The position numbers and the translations under genes were made by a program. Source: Sphingobacterium sp. UBA7855 (GTDB lineage: Bacteria > Bacteroidota > Bacteroidia > Sphingobacteriales > Sphingobacteriaceae). Taken from it: DNA of 64,000 bases. Shown here piece after piece: positions 1 to 7,477 of this stretch; position 1 is the stretch's first letter; every line of letters starts with the position of its first letter. Below the pieces are notes generated by a model that saw only the letters and a list, made by a program, of their open reading frames with translations, did no database searches and was not told the DNA's origin. The stretch spans positions 186,001 to 250,000 of the forward strand of contig DLST01000012.1 of the NCBI GenBank assembly GCA_002500745.1. Reading direction: 5' to 3'.

Positions 1-796
1 TTGCGGGAAGTAATTTATGATCTATCGCGCCACCATTTGTACCGCCAAGTGCCAAATTTAACAGTAAGTAATGCGGTTGGGTAAATGGATTGAAGCCTGT
101 ACCATCCCGATTAACCAATTGGTCCATCGCAACGCGAAGCATCTCAATATCGTCCACATACAGGGCAATAGCATCTTCATCCCAAATCATTCGCCAAATA
201 TGAAACTGATCAGCCCAAGCTTTTCCACCAAGATCTTTAACTGCCCTGGTATGACCGAACCAATGGGCTTTCCAGCGTTGCTCAGTACCCGTTGCGATAT
301 TGGCCAATATATTGCCGCGGTAATATTCCATGATGTCGATTTCTCCATTCGATGGCCATTCTTTGGTCGTCCCTAAAGTCCAGAAAGCAGGCCAAAGACC
401 GTCCCCAACAGGTATACGTGCCCGGATTTCAAAGATTCCGTATTTCCAGCTTTGCTTTCCTAACGTATTTATTGAAGCCGAAGTATACCTTATCTGCTTT
501 CTGCTGTTAATCCAATCTTTACTGCCTTGAATAAAACCCAGATGCTCGCGATGTTCTTTTTTTGCTTCAATAATCAATAGGCCATTACGACAGAAAGCAT
601 TTTCCTTTTGATACCATTGTTCTTCGCGGTTACGTTTGAAACCTTCTTCGTAGCTCCACTTGGTTGTATCTAGCGTGCCTTGATAATCGAACTCATCCGA
701 CCAGACTAAGTTATACTCCTTTGGGATGGGTTTTTGGCTATATGCGGCAAAACAGCTTAAAAGCAGAATAAGACAGACAGATATAGGTGTTTTCAT
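1..796 (-). CDS. Glycoside hydrolase family 16 (endo-beta-glucanase/laminarinase-like), 3' end outside window
   Basis: Reading leftward from the ATG at 796-794 gives 265 codons with no stop before the window edge, so the C-terminus is missing. An N-terminal signal peptide (about residues 1-20, ending AAYSQ) predicts export. The GH16 active-site motif GEIDIMEY lies at residues 151-158, with nucleophile E152, assisting D154 and acid/base E157 of the ExDxxE pattern. Upstream is the typical GH16 stretch YGIFEIRARIPVGDGLWPAF, and WSDEFDY near residue 32 is the usual domain start. GH16 enzymes cleave beta-1,3/1,4-glucans, agars or carrageenans with retention; laminarinase-type activity is the best guess, but substrate cannot be read from the sequence. 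It has its own promoter at 845-875, so it is probably a separate unit from the gene at 969-2183. Confidence 0.93.
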   Translation of the reverse strand, partial: MKTPISVCLILLLSCFAAYSQKPIPKEYNLVWSDEFDYQGTLDTTKWSYEEGFKRNREEQWYQKENAFCRNGLLIIEAKKEHREHLGFIQGSKDWINSRKQIRYTSASINTLGKQSWKYGIFEIRARIPVGDGLWPAFWTLGTTKEWPSNGEIDIMEYYRGNILANIATGTEQRWKAHWFGHTRAVKDLGGKAWADQFHIWRMIWDEDAIALYVDDIEMLRVAMDQLVNRDGTGFNPFTQPHYLLLNLALGGTNGGAIDHKLLPA

Positions 797-844
797 GATT
801 TATTTTAAGTCTCTTTGAGCGAATAGTTATTGATTATTCGCAAA

Positions 845-875
845 CAAAAATATCCCCCTTTTTCTATCTAGACAA
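845..875 (-). promoter_or_regulatory. Promoter for the GH16 gene, overlapping a terminator
   Basis: On the minus strand, TTG (875-873) is followed after exactly 20 bases by TATTTTTG (852-845). This matches the Bacteroidota -33/-7 consensus TTG-N20-TAnnTTTG and gives a 5' UTR of roughly 40 nt to the ATG at 796. The -7 box is the T-run of the upstream gene's terminator, so the two signals share bases. Confidence 0.6.
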
Positions 876-884
876 GGGGGATAT
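850..884 (-). terminator. Rho-independent terminator of the gene at 969-2183
   Basis: A perfect 11-bp stem (850-860 with 874-884, core five C/five G) with a 13-nt loop is followed on the minus strand by TTTTTGTTTG. It sits 85 bases after the stop at 969. Confidence 0.8.
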
Positions 885-968
885 TGAGTCAAAAAGAGGG
901 ATATATTCGTATTTATGTAATAATACGATGACACAAACACGATTTAGCTTTTCGAATTCCCAATTAGA

Positions 969-2183
969 TTACAAACTCATTCCTAGAGTAAATGCTACCC
1001 CTTTAGATTCTAGATCCACATTTCCATACCCAATTCCCGTCAAAGGCATTTTAACAAATGGTTTCACGCCGATATTAATTTTATCGTTGATTTTCTTCTC
1101 AATAGAAACCGAAAAATCCGCGACACCAAAGATATGCTGGTTCTCGCCATTCACTTCATAGACGGCACTGTTTTGAGATCCGCTATAGCTCCCTCCGCCT
1201 TCATAATCGAAAGTGTACTTTTCCTTCAGCATAAAATAACTTGAAAGCCCTGCGCTCACATTAAATTTGACGTTTTTACTTTTAAGTACGGTGTAACTTG
1301 CTGTCAAGGGAACATCAAGAACATCACAAACGGCACTTACATTGCTGGGCAACTGAGCCATCTCCGGTGGATTTGATGGTGTATAAAACTTATATGCTGA
1401 TTTATAATTCTTCTTAGCATAAGTCGCTCCCACAGAAACATGAAATCCTTTTGCGAGCGGATAGGAATAAGCCAAGCCGACATTTTCACTAAGGGAAGAT
1501 TTCCCTGCTCCACGTACGCTTGTAAGATCTGGCCCAACGAGGAAACTAACAACCGACCGCTCCTCTTCCTTCCTCATGGCACCTATGGTTTCTTTAGGTT
1601 GATAAATAGCTGCCAAGCGCTCCCCTATCCCTTCAATCGGTTCTTCTTTTAAGTTGAAACTAGGTAATCTACGATGACTATATTCTATAGGAGGAATAGT
1701 AAATGTTGTTTCCTGTTTTCCATCCTGTATCCTTGTCAAATTTATATCGGCGACCTGCATCAAAAGAATATCCTGCAGTATTCTATTTTCACTTGGTACC
1801 GCTAAACCACTATTCATACCTGTATGCGGCTGAAATGCAACCCCACCTAAATCTTGTTCAGGTTCATGTCGCAAATTTCCCTGACGATGAATAGTTCCAT
1901 TTTCCAGCCCTTCTTTTTCAGACAAAATATTGGCTTCATTGATTTCATTCAGCACTTCGTTAGACTTAAGTAATTGGTCATTCCAGATAAAAAAAGCTAT
2001 TAAAACTGCTGCAACTGTGGTCGCTAATGTTATTAAAAGTACAATCTTTCTTTTCTTTAAACGATTTGACTGATTCAACCGTGATTCTATATTTTGCCAA
2101 TGTGATTCATCAAACTCAAAATGAACATCATTTAGGCCGTCTTTGAAAATTTCATCAATCTTATTTTTATCCTTTTCCATCAT
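969..2183 (-). CDS. Membrane-anchored outer-membrane beta-barrel domain protein, partner of ECF sigma factor
   Basis: 404 residues in three parts. Residues 1-45 are soluble, acidic then basic, with a conserved-looking helix (FEFDESHWQNIESRLNQ). About residues 46-67 form one hydrophobic transmembrane helix. The rest is exported: a linker to about 210, then alternating strands that look like a small outer-membrane beta-barrel (OMP_b-brl family), ending in VAFTLGMSL. The start overlaps the stop of the upstream sigma gene by 4 bases (ATGA), which suggests translational coupling. A short cytosolic N-terminus, one inner-membrane helix and a large exported domain is the layout of an anti-sigma factor, so a role as regulator or sensor of that sigma factor is inferred. 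No classical anti-sigma motif is visible. An alternative is an outer-membrane protein whose helix is only a targeting signal. Confidence 0.75.
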   Translation of the reverse strand: MMEKDKNKIDEIFKDGLNDVHFEFDESHWQNIESRLNQSNRLKKRKIVLLITLATTVAAVLIAFFIWNDQLLKSNEVLNEINEANILSEKEGLENGTIHRQGNLRHEPEQDLGGVAFQPHTGMNSGLAVPSENRILQDILLMQVADINLTRIQDGKQETTFTIPPIEYSHRRLPSFNLKEEPIEGIGERLAAIYQPKETIGAMRKEEERSVVSFLVGPDLTSVRGAGKSSLSENVGLAYSYPLAKGFHVSVGATYAKKNYKSAYKFYTPSNPPEMAQLPSNVSAVCDVLDVPLTASYTVLKSKNVKFNVSAGLSSYFMLKEKYTFDYEGGGSYSGSQNSAVYEVNGENQHIFGVADFSVSIEKKINDKINIGVKPFVKMPLTGIGYGNVDLESKGVAFTLGMSL

Positions 2184-2758
2184 GCTTTCTTTTGAGTTTT
2201 ACCAAATTTTACCCCTTGAACTTCCATTATTTGTACAAGTCGCCCGCGTGCTTTATGTAAATTAGATTTTGATGTTCCAATAGCAATACCCAGCATGCCA
2301 CTAATTTCCTCATGTCCATAACCATCTATTGCGTAGAGGTTGAACACCGTTCTGTACGCCGGTGGAAGCTGCTGTACCATCGCCAATAGGTCTTCATAGT
2401 TTAACTTTTGAGTAATGCTATCATCTTCCACAATAGCGTGCTCATACAAGGATACATCAAGTAGGAAGCCCTGTTTAATCTTTGCGCGGTAAAAATCAAT
2501 TGCAGTATTCGTCATGATTTTTTTGATCCATATGGAAAAAGGCTTCTGAAAATCATATTTACCAATATTTTTAAAAACCTTAAAAAAACCTTCATTTAAA
2601 ATACTTAGTGCATCTTCTCTGTTATTAGCGTAGCGCAGACATATACCTAAAGACATCGCATAGTAAATGGTATAAAGATCTTTCTGAGCTCTCCGGTCCT
2701 CATCAATACATCCTTTAATAATATGGATAGATTTTTCGTCAACTTCTGTTATCGCCAC
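2180..2758 (-). CDS. ECF-type RNA polymerase sigma-70 factor
   Basis: 192 residues, normal for an ECF sigma factor. Region 2 spans about residues 27-100, including FSIWIKKIMTNTAIDFYRA, the -10-binding/core-binding part. Region 4 spans about residues 128-180 with the helix-turn-helix GYGHEEISGMLGIAIGTSKS followed by NLHKARGRL. It directs RNA polymerase to a small regulon. It is the first gene of a two-gene unit with the overlapping barrel protein and is divergent from the envelope redox operon starting at 2922, its most obvious candidate target. No consensus housekeeping promoter is visible upstream. Confidence 0.93.
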   Translation of the reverse strand: MAITEVDEKSIHIIKGCIDEDRRAQKDLYTIYYAMSLGICLRYANNREDALSILNEGFFKVFKNIGKYDFQKPFSIWIKKIMTNTAIDFYRAKIKQGFLLDVSLYEHAIVEDDSITQKLNYEDLLAMVQQLPPAYRTVFNLYAIDGYGHEEISGMLGIAIGTSKSNLHKARGRLVQIMEVQGVKFGKTQKKA

Positions 2759-2816
2759 TCGATATTGCTTCTTTCTTTTGATAAATATAGTATTAAGTCT
2801 AATACGAACGGATTAT

Positions 2817-2874
2817 AAGAAAGGTTGCCTGCAAAAAATATTTTTTTTGAATCAATTTCAAAGCAACCTTTCTT
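2817..2874. repeat. 12-bp perfect inverted repeat in the divergent promoter region
   Basis: AAGAAAGGTTGC (2817-2828) and GCAACCTTTCTT (2863-2874) are perfect inverted copies separated by 34 bases of A/T-rich sequence. It lies between the divergent sigma gene and lipoprotein operon, so an operator or an extended 5' leader hairpin is possible. On either strand it is not followed by a good T-run in the right place for a terminator. Confidence 0.6.
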
Positions 2875-2921
2875 TTGAAATGATCGTAATATCAACAGAT
2901 TATTTAAAAAAAGGCACTCAT

Positions 2922-3776
2922 ATGAAAGTAACAAAAAAACACGTAAAGCTAGTCTTTCTCGGTCTATTGACCTTAACAATGTTTTCTGCATGTTCAAAAA
3001 ACGATGCAGCTCCTGACAATGTAGAAAATAAAAATAGGGGTATACAAATATCTGCCAATACCCAGTTTGGTAATATCCTGACCGATGCAAACAGTAGAAC
3101 ACTGTACTTTTTCTCCAATGATACAAAAGGAATCTCTACCTGTAATGGCAATTGTTTGGCAACTTGGCCAGTTTACCACAGTAACGAAACAAGTACGGAT
3201 GTAAAAATTGATAAAAGCCTGATGGGTGAAATCACACGCGAAGATGGTTCCAAGCAAAGTACATTTAAAGGCTGGCCGCTTTATTACTATGCAGGCGATG
3301 GTCAATCTGGTCAGGTGAAAGGGGATGCTATAAATAAAATATGGTATGTAGCCAAACCCGACTATTTACTTATGGTTGCCAATGCCCAACTCATCGGACA
3401 CGACGGTAAAAACTATTTAGGTGATTATACCGAAGGAATAGCAAAAACAATGTATCTAACAGATGATACAGGTAGAACACTGTATGCCTTTAAGCCTGAT
3501 AAATTTAATAAAAACAATTATACTGCCGCAGATTTCAGCAATGATCCGATCTGGCCAATTTTTCAAAAAGAAACAGGAGCCCTTCCTTCGCTTATTCGTA
3601 CAACTGATATCGCCGTAATTAGCGTCTATGGAAAGAAACAGTTGACTTTCAAAGGATGGCCCTTATATTACTTCGGTCAGGATATACAACATGGAGACAA
3701 TAAAGGAATAAGTTTCCCACGTGTTGGTGTTTGGCCGATCGTAAATGACGATACAACCGTTGCTCCTGCAAACTAA
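2922..3776 (+). CDS. Lipoprotein with COG4315-type secreted repeats
   Basis: 284 residues from the ATG at 2922. The frame is open further upstream, but only this start places a signal peptide and lipobox (TMFSAC) at the N-terminus. The mature part holds four copies, in two pairs, of the 'secreted repeat of unknown function' (PF03640/COG4315): TLYFFSNDTKG with NGNCLATWPVY, GWPLYYYAGDGQSGQVKGD, TLYAFKPD, and GWPLYYFGQDIQHGDNKG with VWPIVNDD. The function of the family is not established; members are exported and often sit beside cytochromes or redox proteins. It is the first gene of an operon with cytochrome c, YceI and DUF5777, which supports an envelope electron-transfer or stress role by inference only. 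Confidence 0.88.
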   Translation: MKVTKKHVKLVFLGLLTLTMFSACSKNDAAPDNVENKNRGIQISANTQFGNILTDANSRTLYFFSNDTKGISTCNGNCLATWPVYHSNETSTDVKIDKSLMGEITREDGSKQSTFKGWPLYYYAGDGQSGQVKGDAINKIWYVAKPDYLLMVANAQLIGHDGKNYLGDYTEGIAKTMYLTDDTGRTLYAFKPDKFNKNNYTAADFSNDPIWPIFQKETGALPSLIRTTDIAVISVYGKKQLTFKGWPLYYFGQDIQHGDNKGISFPRVGVWPIVNDDTTVAPAN

Positions 3777-3799
3777 ATCTATACTAACGATTCAAACAT

Positions 3800-4207
3800 A
3801 TGGCAAAAACACACAAAACAGCAATTCCTTGCCTCATAGCATATCATCACTTCGTCATTTCGCTCTTAACCATATCGGCTCTCACTTTCTCCGCCTGTAC
3901 GAAAAAGCAGGCGCAGGAACTTACGACCAATCCAGATAACGGTACTGAAACGGTGACAGCCGAGAATGTATCGTATACGAATTTTTCTAAAGCTCTTTTC
4001 GAAAGCAAATGTAGTTCATGCCACGGAACAGGACGTTCGGCTAGCGGACGATGGACATTTAATGGCTATACTTCCGTAAAAGACAACATCGCAAGAATTA
4101 ACAACGCTGTACTGGTCACCAAATCCATGCCGATAGGCGGGGCGCTAACTGCAAAAGAAATAGAACTGCTTGATGCATGGATAAAGAGAAATTCACCTGA
4201 AAATTAA
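3800..4207 (+). CDS. Small c-type cytochrome lipoprotein
   Basis: 135 residues. The N-terminus has a hydrophobic signal with lipobox LTFSAC (C33). A single haem c site CSSCH is at residues 71-75, with a likely axial Met in SMPIGG (M111) and a C-terminal helix LTAKEIELLDAWIKRN typical of single-domain class I cytochromes. It should be tethered to a membrane facing the periplasm and carry one electron at a time. It starts 23 bases after the repeat lipoprotein and ends 10 bases before yceI, so the genes are co-transcribed. Electron donor and acceptor are unknown. Confidence 0.9.
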   Translation: MAKTHKTAIPCLIAYHHFVISLLTISALTFSACTKKQAQELTTNPDNGTETVTAENVSYTNFSKALFESKCSSCHGTGRSASGRWTFNGYTSVKDNIARINNAVLVTKSMPIGGALTAKEIELLDAWIKRNSPEN

Positions 4208-4217
4208 TGATATCAAT

Positions 4218-4769
4218 ATGAAAAAAATTAACATTTACATGGTGCTCTTCATGATGCTTATCAGCGTGGGGACATTTGCTCAACAAAAGACCTACCTTGT
4301 TTCAAAAGAAAACAGCATTACCTTTTTTAGTAGCGCCCCTTTAGAGAACATTGAAGCTAAAAGTACATTAGGCGCTTCGGCTATAAACCTTCAAACCGGA
4401 GACATCATTTTTAGAGTAAAAAATACATCTTTTCAATTTGACAAAAAGCTGATGCAGGAGCATTTCAATGAAAACTACATGGAAAGTGACAAATATCCCC
4501 TATCAGAATTTAAAGGCAAAGTCGAAAATGCGGACAAATTAACAAAAGACGGTAATTATACGCTTAACGTAACAGGAACACTTCAGGTTCATGGAGTTAC
4601 CAAATCCTACAGCACAAAGGTCGAGTGTACCGTAAAAAATGGAACGATAAGGGCTATTTCAAATTTTCAAGTAAGACTTGCAGATCACAAAATAACAATT
4701 CCATCGATCGTTGGAAAAAAGATTGCTGAAGTCGTCAAAATAACCATTGATGCGACCTACAAACCCTAA
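4218..4769 (+). CDS. YceI family periplasmic lipid-binding protein
   Basis: 183 residues with a cleavable signal peptide (about 1-21, ending GTFAQ). The mature domain has the YceI pattern: HFNENYMESDKYP followed by SEFKGK, then VTGTLQVHGVTKSY, matching the lipocalin-like barrel known to bind isoprenoid/quinone-like lipids. Length fits a single YceI domain. Position between a cytochrome c and a DUF5777 barrel suggests it carries or protects a redox lipid for this operon; that is inference. Confidence 0.92.
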   Translation: MKKINIYMVLFMMLISVGTFAQQKTYLVSKENSITFFSSAPLENIEAKSTLGASAINLQTGDIIFRVKNTSFQFDKKLMQEHFNENYMESDKYPLSEFKGKVENADKLTKDGNYTLNVTGTLQVHGVTKSYSTKVECTVKNGTIRAISNFQVRLADHKITIPSIVGKKIAEVVKITIDATYKP

Positions 4770-4788
4770 AAATTCGATTGCATTTCAA

Positions 4789-5718
4789 ATGAAAAAAACG
4801 CTACTTATACTCTTGTGCTTAACTTCTGCAACATCATATGCCCAGGAAGACCTTGAGAAATTGATTCATATCGATACACCGAAAAATGAAAAGGTCACAG
4901 CAACCTTTAAATCCGGCAACCTGATCAATCTTAAAACTACAGAGACTATTCATCGAAATGAGATGGACTTTCGAGTAGATCACCGTTTTGGTGATATCGC
5001 GGGCAGTGCAGGCGGTGGGAAAAATTTCTTTGGTCTGGATAATTCTACAGACATCCGTATAGGATTTGATTATGGCCTCTTAGATAATCTAAATATCGGA
5101 ATTGCCCGCGCGAAGGGTGCGACCGACGTTAGACAACTCTTTGAGGGCAATCTGAAATACCGATTTATCGACCAAACAGTAGATAATAGTGTCCCTATTT
5201 CCGTAGCTCTTTTTGCAAGCACTACCCTATCTGCAATGGAGGCAAGTACTGATAAAGCTTCGGCTGCAAGCTTTGATACCTTCAGTGACCGATTAAGTTA
5301 TGTAACGCAAGTCATTATTGCTCGAAAATTCAGTTCAAATCTATCGCTCGTTTTGGTACCGTCCTATCTTCACCGCAACTATACCGCACATAATGATCAA
5401 AATGATTTGTTTGCACTTGGAATTGGTGGACGGGCGAAAGTCAGCAATCGGGTCGCATTAGTGGCGGACTATACATTACCTTTCCGAAAATCATCAAATA
5501 AAAAATACCGTGAAGATTTAAGTGGGCAGCGTTACTATAATGCCTTAGGGATAGGTATTGAAATGGATACTGGTGGACATATATTCCATCTAAATTTCAC
5601 AAATGCGACGGCAATTCAAGAATCTCAGTTTATTAGCAAAACAAATAGCTCTTGGGCTAAGGGACAATTCCGCTGGGGATTCAGCATCGCTAGACGTTTC
5701 AACTTCAATAAAAAATGA
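4789..5718 (+). CDS. DUF5777 family outer-membrane beta-barrel protein
   Basis: 309 residues from the ATG at 4789, chosen because it begins a signal peptide (MKKTLLILLCLTSATSYAQ) 20 bases after the yceI stop. The upstream in-frame ATG overlaps yceI and adds no signal. The body is alternating beta strands with conserved-looking FRVDHRFGDIAG, GLDNSTDIRIGFDYGLLDNL and a C-terminal QFRWGFSIARRF aromatic end, as in the DUF5777 family. These proteins are Bacteroidota outer-membrane barrels of unknown function often next to cytochromes and YceI. It is the last gene of the operon, followed by the terminator at 5833-5870. Confidence 0.85.
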   Translation: MKKTLLILLCLTSATSYAQEDLEKLIHIDTPKNEKVTATFKSGNLINLKTTETIHRNEMDFRVDHRFGDIAGSAGGGKNFFGLDNSTDIRIGFDYGLLDNLNIGIARAKGATDVRQLFEGNLKYRFIDQTVDNSVPISVALFASTTLSAMEASTDKASAASFDTFSDRLSYVTQVIIARKFSSNLSLVLVPSYLHRNYTAHNDQNDLFALGIGGRAKVSNRVALVADYTLPFRKSSNKKYREDLSGQRYYNALGIGIEMDTGGHIFHLNFTNATAIQESQFISKTNSSWAKGQFRWGFSIARRFNFNKK

Positions 5719-5832
5719 CAGTTAAAAACCTGAATTAAAAACCATTAAAAACAATAATACGCTTGGTAAATTAAAAATTAAAAAGCTAAAAAACAGATAA
5801 GCATCTACCTTTTCTAATGAGCACGTTGAAAA

Positions 5833-5870
5833 AAAATTCCCCAACAGATTCTACACCTGTGGGGAATTTT
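5833..5870. terminator. Bidirectional rho-independent terminator
   Basis: AAAATTCCCC plus ACAG pairs with CTGTGGGGAATTTT (14 bp, one bulged A). A- and T-runs on both sides let it stop the rightward envelope operon and the leftward csbD-like gene. Confidence 0.85.
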
Positions 5871-5890
5871 ACTATTACACAATATTAACC

Positions 5891-6076
5891 CTATAAGTCA
5901 TTTAACCAAGTATTTACCTCGTCTTGTGTTTTTCCCGTCTTCTTCTGAAGTTTACCTACTAATTCGTCTTCCTTGCCTTCTGCATACATCAGATCATCAT
6001 CTGTAAGGTCTGCATATTGTTGTTTTACCTTGCCTTTGATCTCATTCCAACGGCCTTTCCATGTTAAATCACTCAT
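5891..6076 (-). CDS. CsbD family stress protein
   Basis: 61 residues from the ATG at 6076-6074, which follows a strong ribosome-binding site (AAAGGAG about 8 bases upstream); a longer frame beginning at 6121 lacks one. The sequence MSDLTWKGRWNEIKGKVKQQ, then YAEGKEDELVGKLQKKTG, is the CsbD signature. CsbD proteins are small, helical, cytoplasmic and induced by general stress in many bacteria; the molecular function is unknown. Monocistronic by its surroundings. Confidence 0.93.
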   Translation of the reverse strand: MSDLTWKGRWNEIKGKVKQQYADLTDDDLMYAEGKEDELVGKLQKKTGKTQDEVNTWLNDL

Positions 6077-6183
6077 AATTATTCTCCTTTCATTAGTTAT
6101 TAATAGAACAGTTTTAATCAAATAATCGTTTTGATTTTTTTTAATCTTAATCGTTATACCAGCACTTCTTTGTCCTGCTATTA

Positions 6184-6579
6184 TTATTTTCGGTTACAAT
6201 TAGCGGTCCAAGCTTTTCCGTCTTTTGTGTAGCCAATTGTTAATTTTCCAGCATCAATACGAATAACTCCCGTACCAGCCGAACCAATATTGATTAAGAC
6301 ATTATTCTTTTTCTCAAAATCTACCCCATTAAGATTAGGAATACCATTTCCGAAAGCAAAATTATAGGTATCGCCGGCTTTTGTTACCGTAACTGTCCCT
6401 TCTGCCGCTGCAACATCATTATCATTGTTGTTTAAATCATCAAAAGAGATTGTACCTTCGTATTTCCCAATAAAAAGATCATTGTCTGCCGGATCATCAT
6501 CTTTGCTACATGCCGTAAAACCCACTAATACAGTTAAAATAAGCATACCTAGTCCCAATGTTTGAATTAATTTTTTCAT
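6184..6579 (-). CDS. Small hypothetical lipoprotein
   Basis: 131 residues with a signal peptide and lipobox (VGFTAC, C24) followed by the acidic spacer SKDDDPADN common in Bacteroidota surface lipoproteins. The mature part is short, beta-rich and glycine-rich (GKYEGTISFDD, GTVTVTKAGDTYNF, RIDAGKLTIGY), resembling small lipocalin-like or beta-sandwich lipoproteins. I do not recognise the family. It lies 107 bases upstream of csbD on the same strand and may share its stress regulation. Confidence 0.75.
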   Translation of the reverse strand: MKKLIQTLGLGMLILTVLVGFTACSKDDDPADNDLFIGKYEGTISFDDLNNNDNDVAAAEGTVTVTKAGDTYNFAFGNGIPNLNGVDFEKKNNVLINIGSAGTGVIRIDAGKLTIGYTKDGKAWTANCNRK

Positions 6580-6904
6580 ACGTCAAATGTGTTATTGTAA
6601 ATATTCTATTTTATTATAACAGGGTAAAATTCAAACTTTATGCCATCCCACTTTCGCATCATCAACATCCGTATCAAATTCCTAATAAGAGGTATAAATA
6701 CCGTATTAGAGTATTTATATCATTTTTAAGACAAGTTTAGCTGGCATAACATCTTACTCATAGATGCAATGACGCAAGATTTTGTAAACTTTAGGTTATC
6801 AGTAGTTTTCAGTTTTAAAAGGTAAGATCGCCGGCAAAATATTTCTGAAAAAACTTGGATCGAAAGCCCATTATCGCTAACTTCATTTATCCCAAGCCTA
6901 CACT
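6580..6904. other. Intergenic region, no gene seen
   Basis: A/T-rich spacer between the divergent lipoprotein and ECF sigma gene. A 60-codon frame here has no coding features. No exact TAnnTTTG box upstream of the sigma gene was found. Confidence 0.5.
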
Positions 6905-7435
6905 ATGGAAATCAATCATGCGCTTAATGTCCGAAGATTTGAAGATTACTTTGACTTATGGAGTTCCAAAGTATACCAATATGCCGTCCATAAAACCAAA
7001 TCTTCTTATCTAGCGGAAGAAACTGTACAACGTGTATTTATCAAGCTCTGGAAAAATATGCGAGATAAAACGATCGATGCCACCATAGAATCCCAGATTT
7101 TCTGTATCACCCGAACGGTGGTGATCGATCTGGTCAAGGCAGAGTATAACCGAAAGAAACTTCTGGATCACGATCAGACTTTAGTGTTGCGCCATAGCCC
7201 TCAGGATGATTTTTATGCCAAACAGCTTACATCCACACTTCATGAAATTGTTGATAAACTACCGGAGAAACGCAAGGAGATTTTTATGTTAAGCCGGTTT
7301 TCTAATCTTTCGCATAAGGAAATTGCGAACAAGCTGACCATATCGACGAAAACTGTGGAGAACCAACTGACACTAGCACTAAAAACCATTCGAAAGGCTT
7401 TACTGTTCAGTATGCTGGTGCAAATTATTTTTTAA
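6905..7435 (+). CDS. ECF sigma factor (FecI-like)
   Basis: 176 residues. Region 2 is LAEETVQRVFIKLWKNM and following; region 4 is LPEKRKEIFMLSRFSNLSHK with the helix-turn-helix EIANKLTISTKTVENQL. This is the RpoE/FecI-like class typical of Bacteroidota nutrient-uptake loci. It starts the sigma, FecR, SusC, SusD cluster and probably activates transcription of the SusC/D pair when released by FecR; the pairing is inferred from gene order. Confidence 0.94.
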   Translation: MEINHALNVRRFEDYFDLWSSKVYQYAVHKTKSSYLAEETVQRVFIKLWKNMRDKTIDATIESQIFCITRTVVIDLVKAEYNRKKLLDHDQTLVLRHSPQDDFYAKQLTSTLHEIVDKLPEKRKEIFMLSRFSNLSHKEIANKLTISTKTVENQLTLALKTIRKALLFSMLVQIIF

Positions 7436-7477
7436 TTTCTTTGGGGGCTAGCTCATTTTCGATCGTAATCTTTATAC

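Noticed and set aside
71..530. Rightward open frames at the left edge
   Set aside because: They lie opposite a clear GH16 gene with signal peptide and catalytic motif on the minus strand.
2749..3305. Leftward frames over the repeat lipoprotein
   Set aside because: They are opposite the COG4315 repeats and show no domain.
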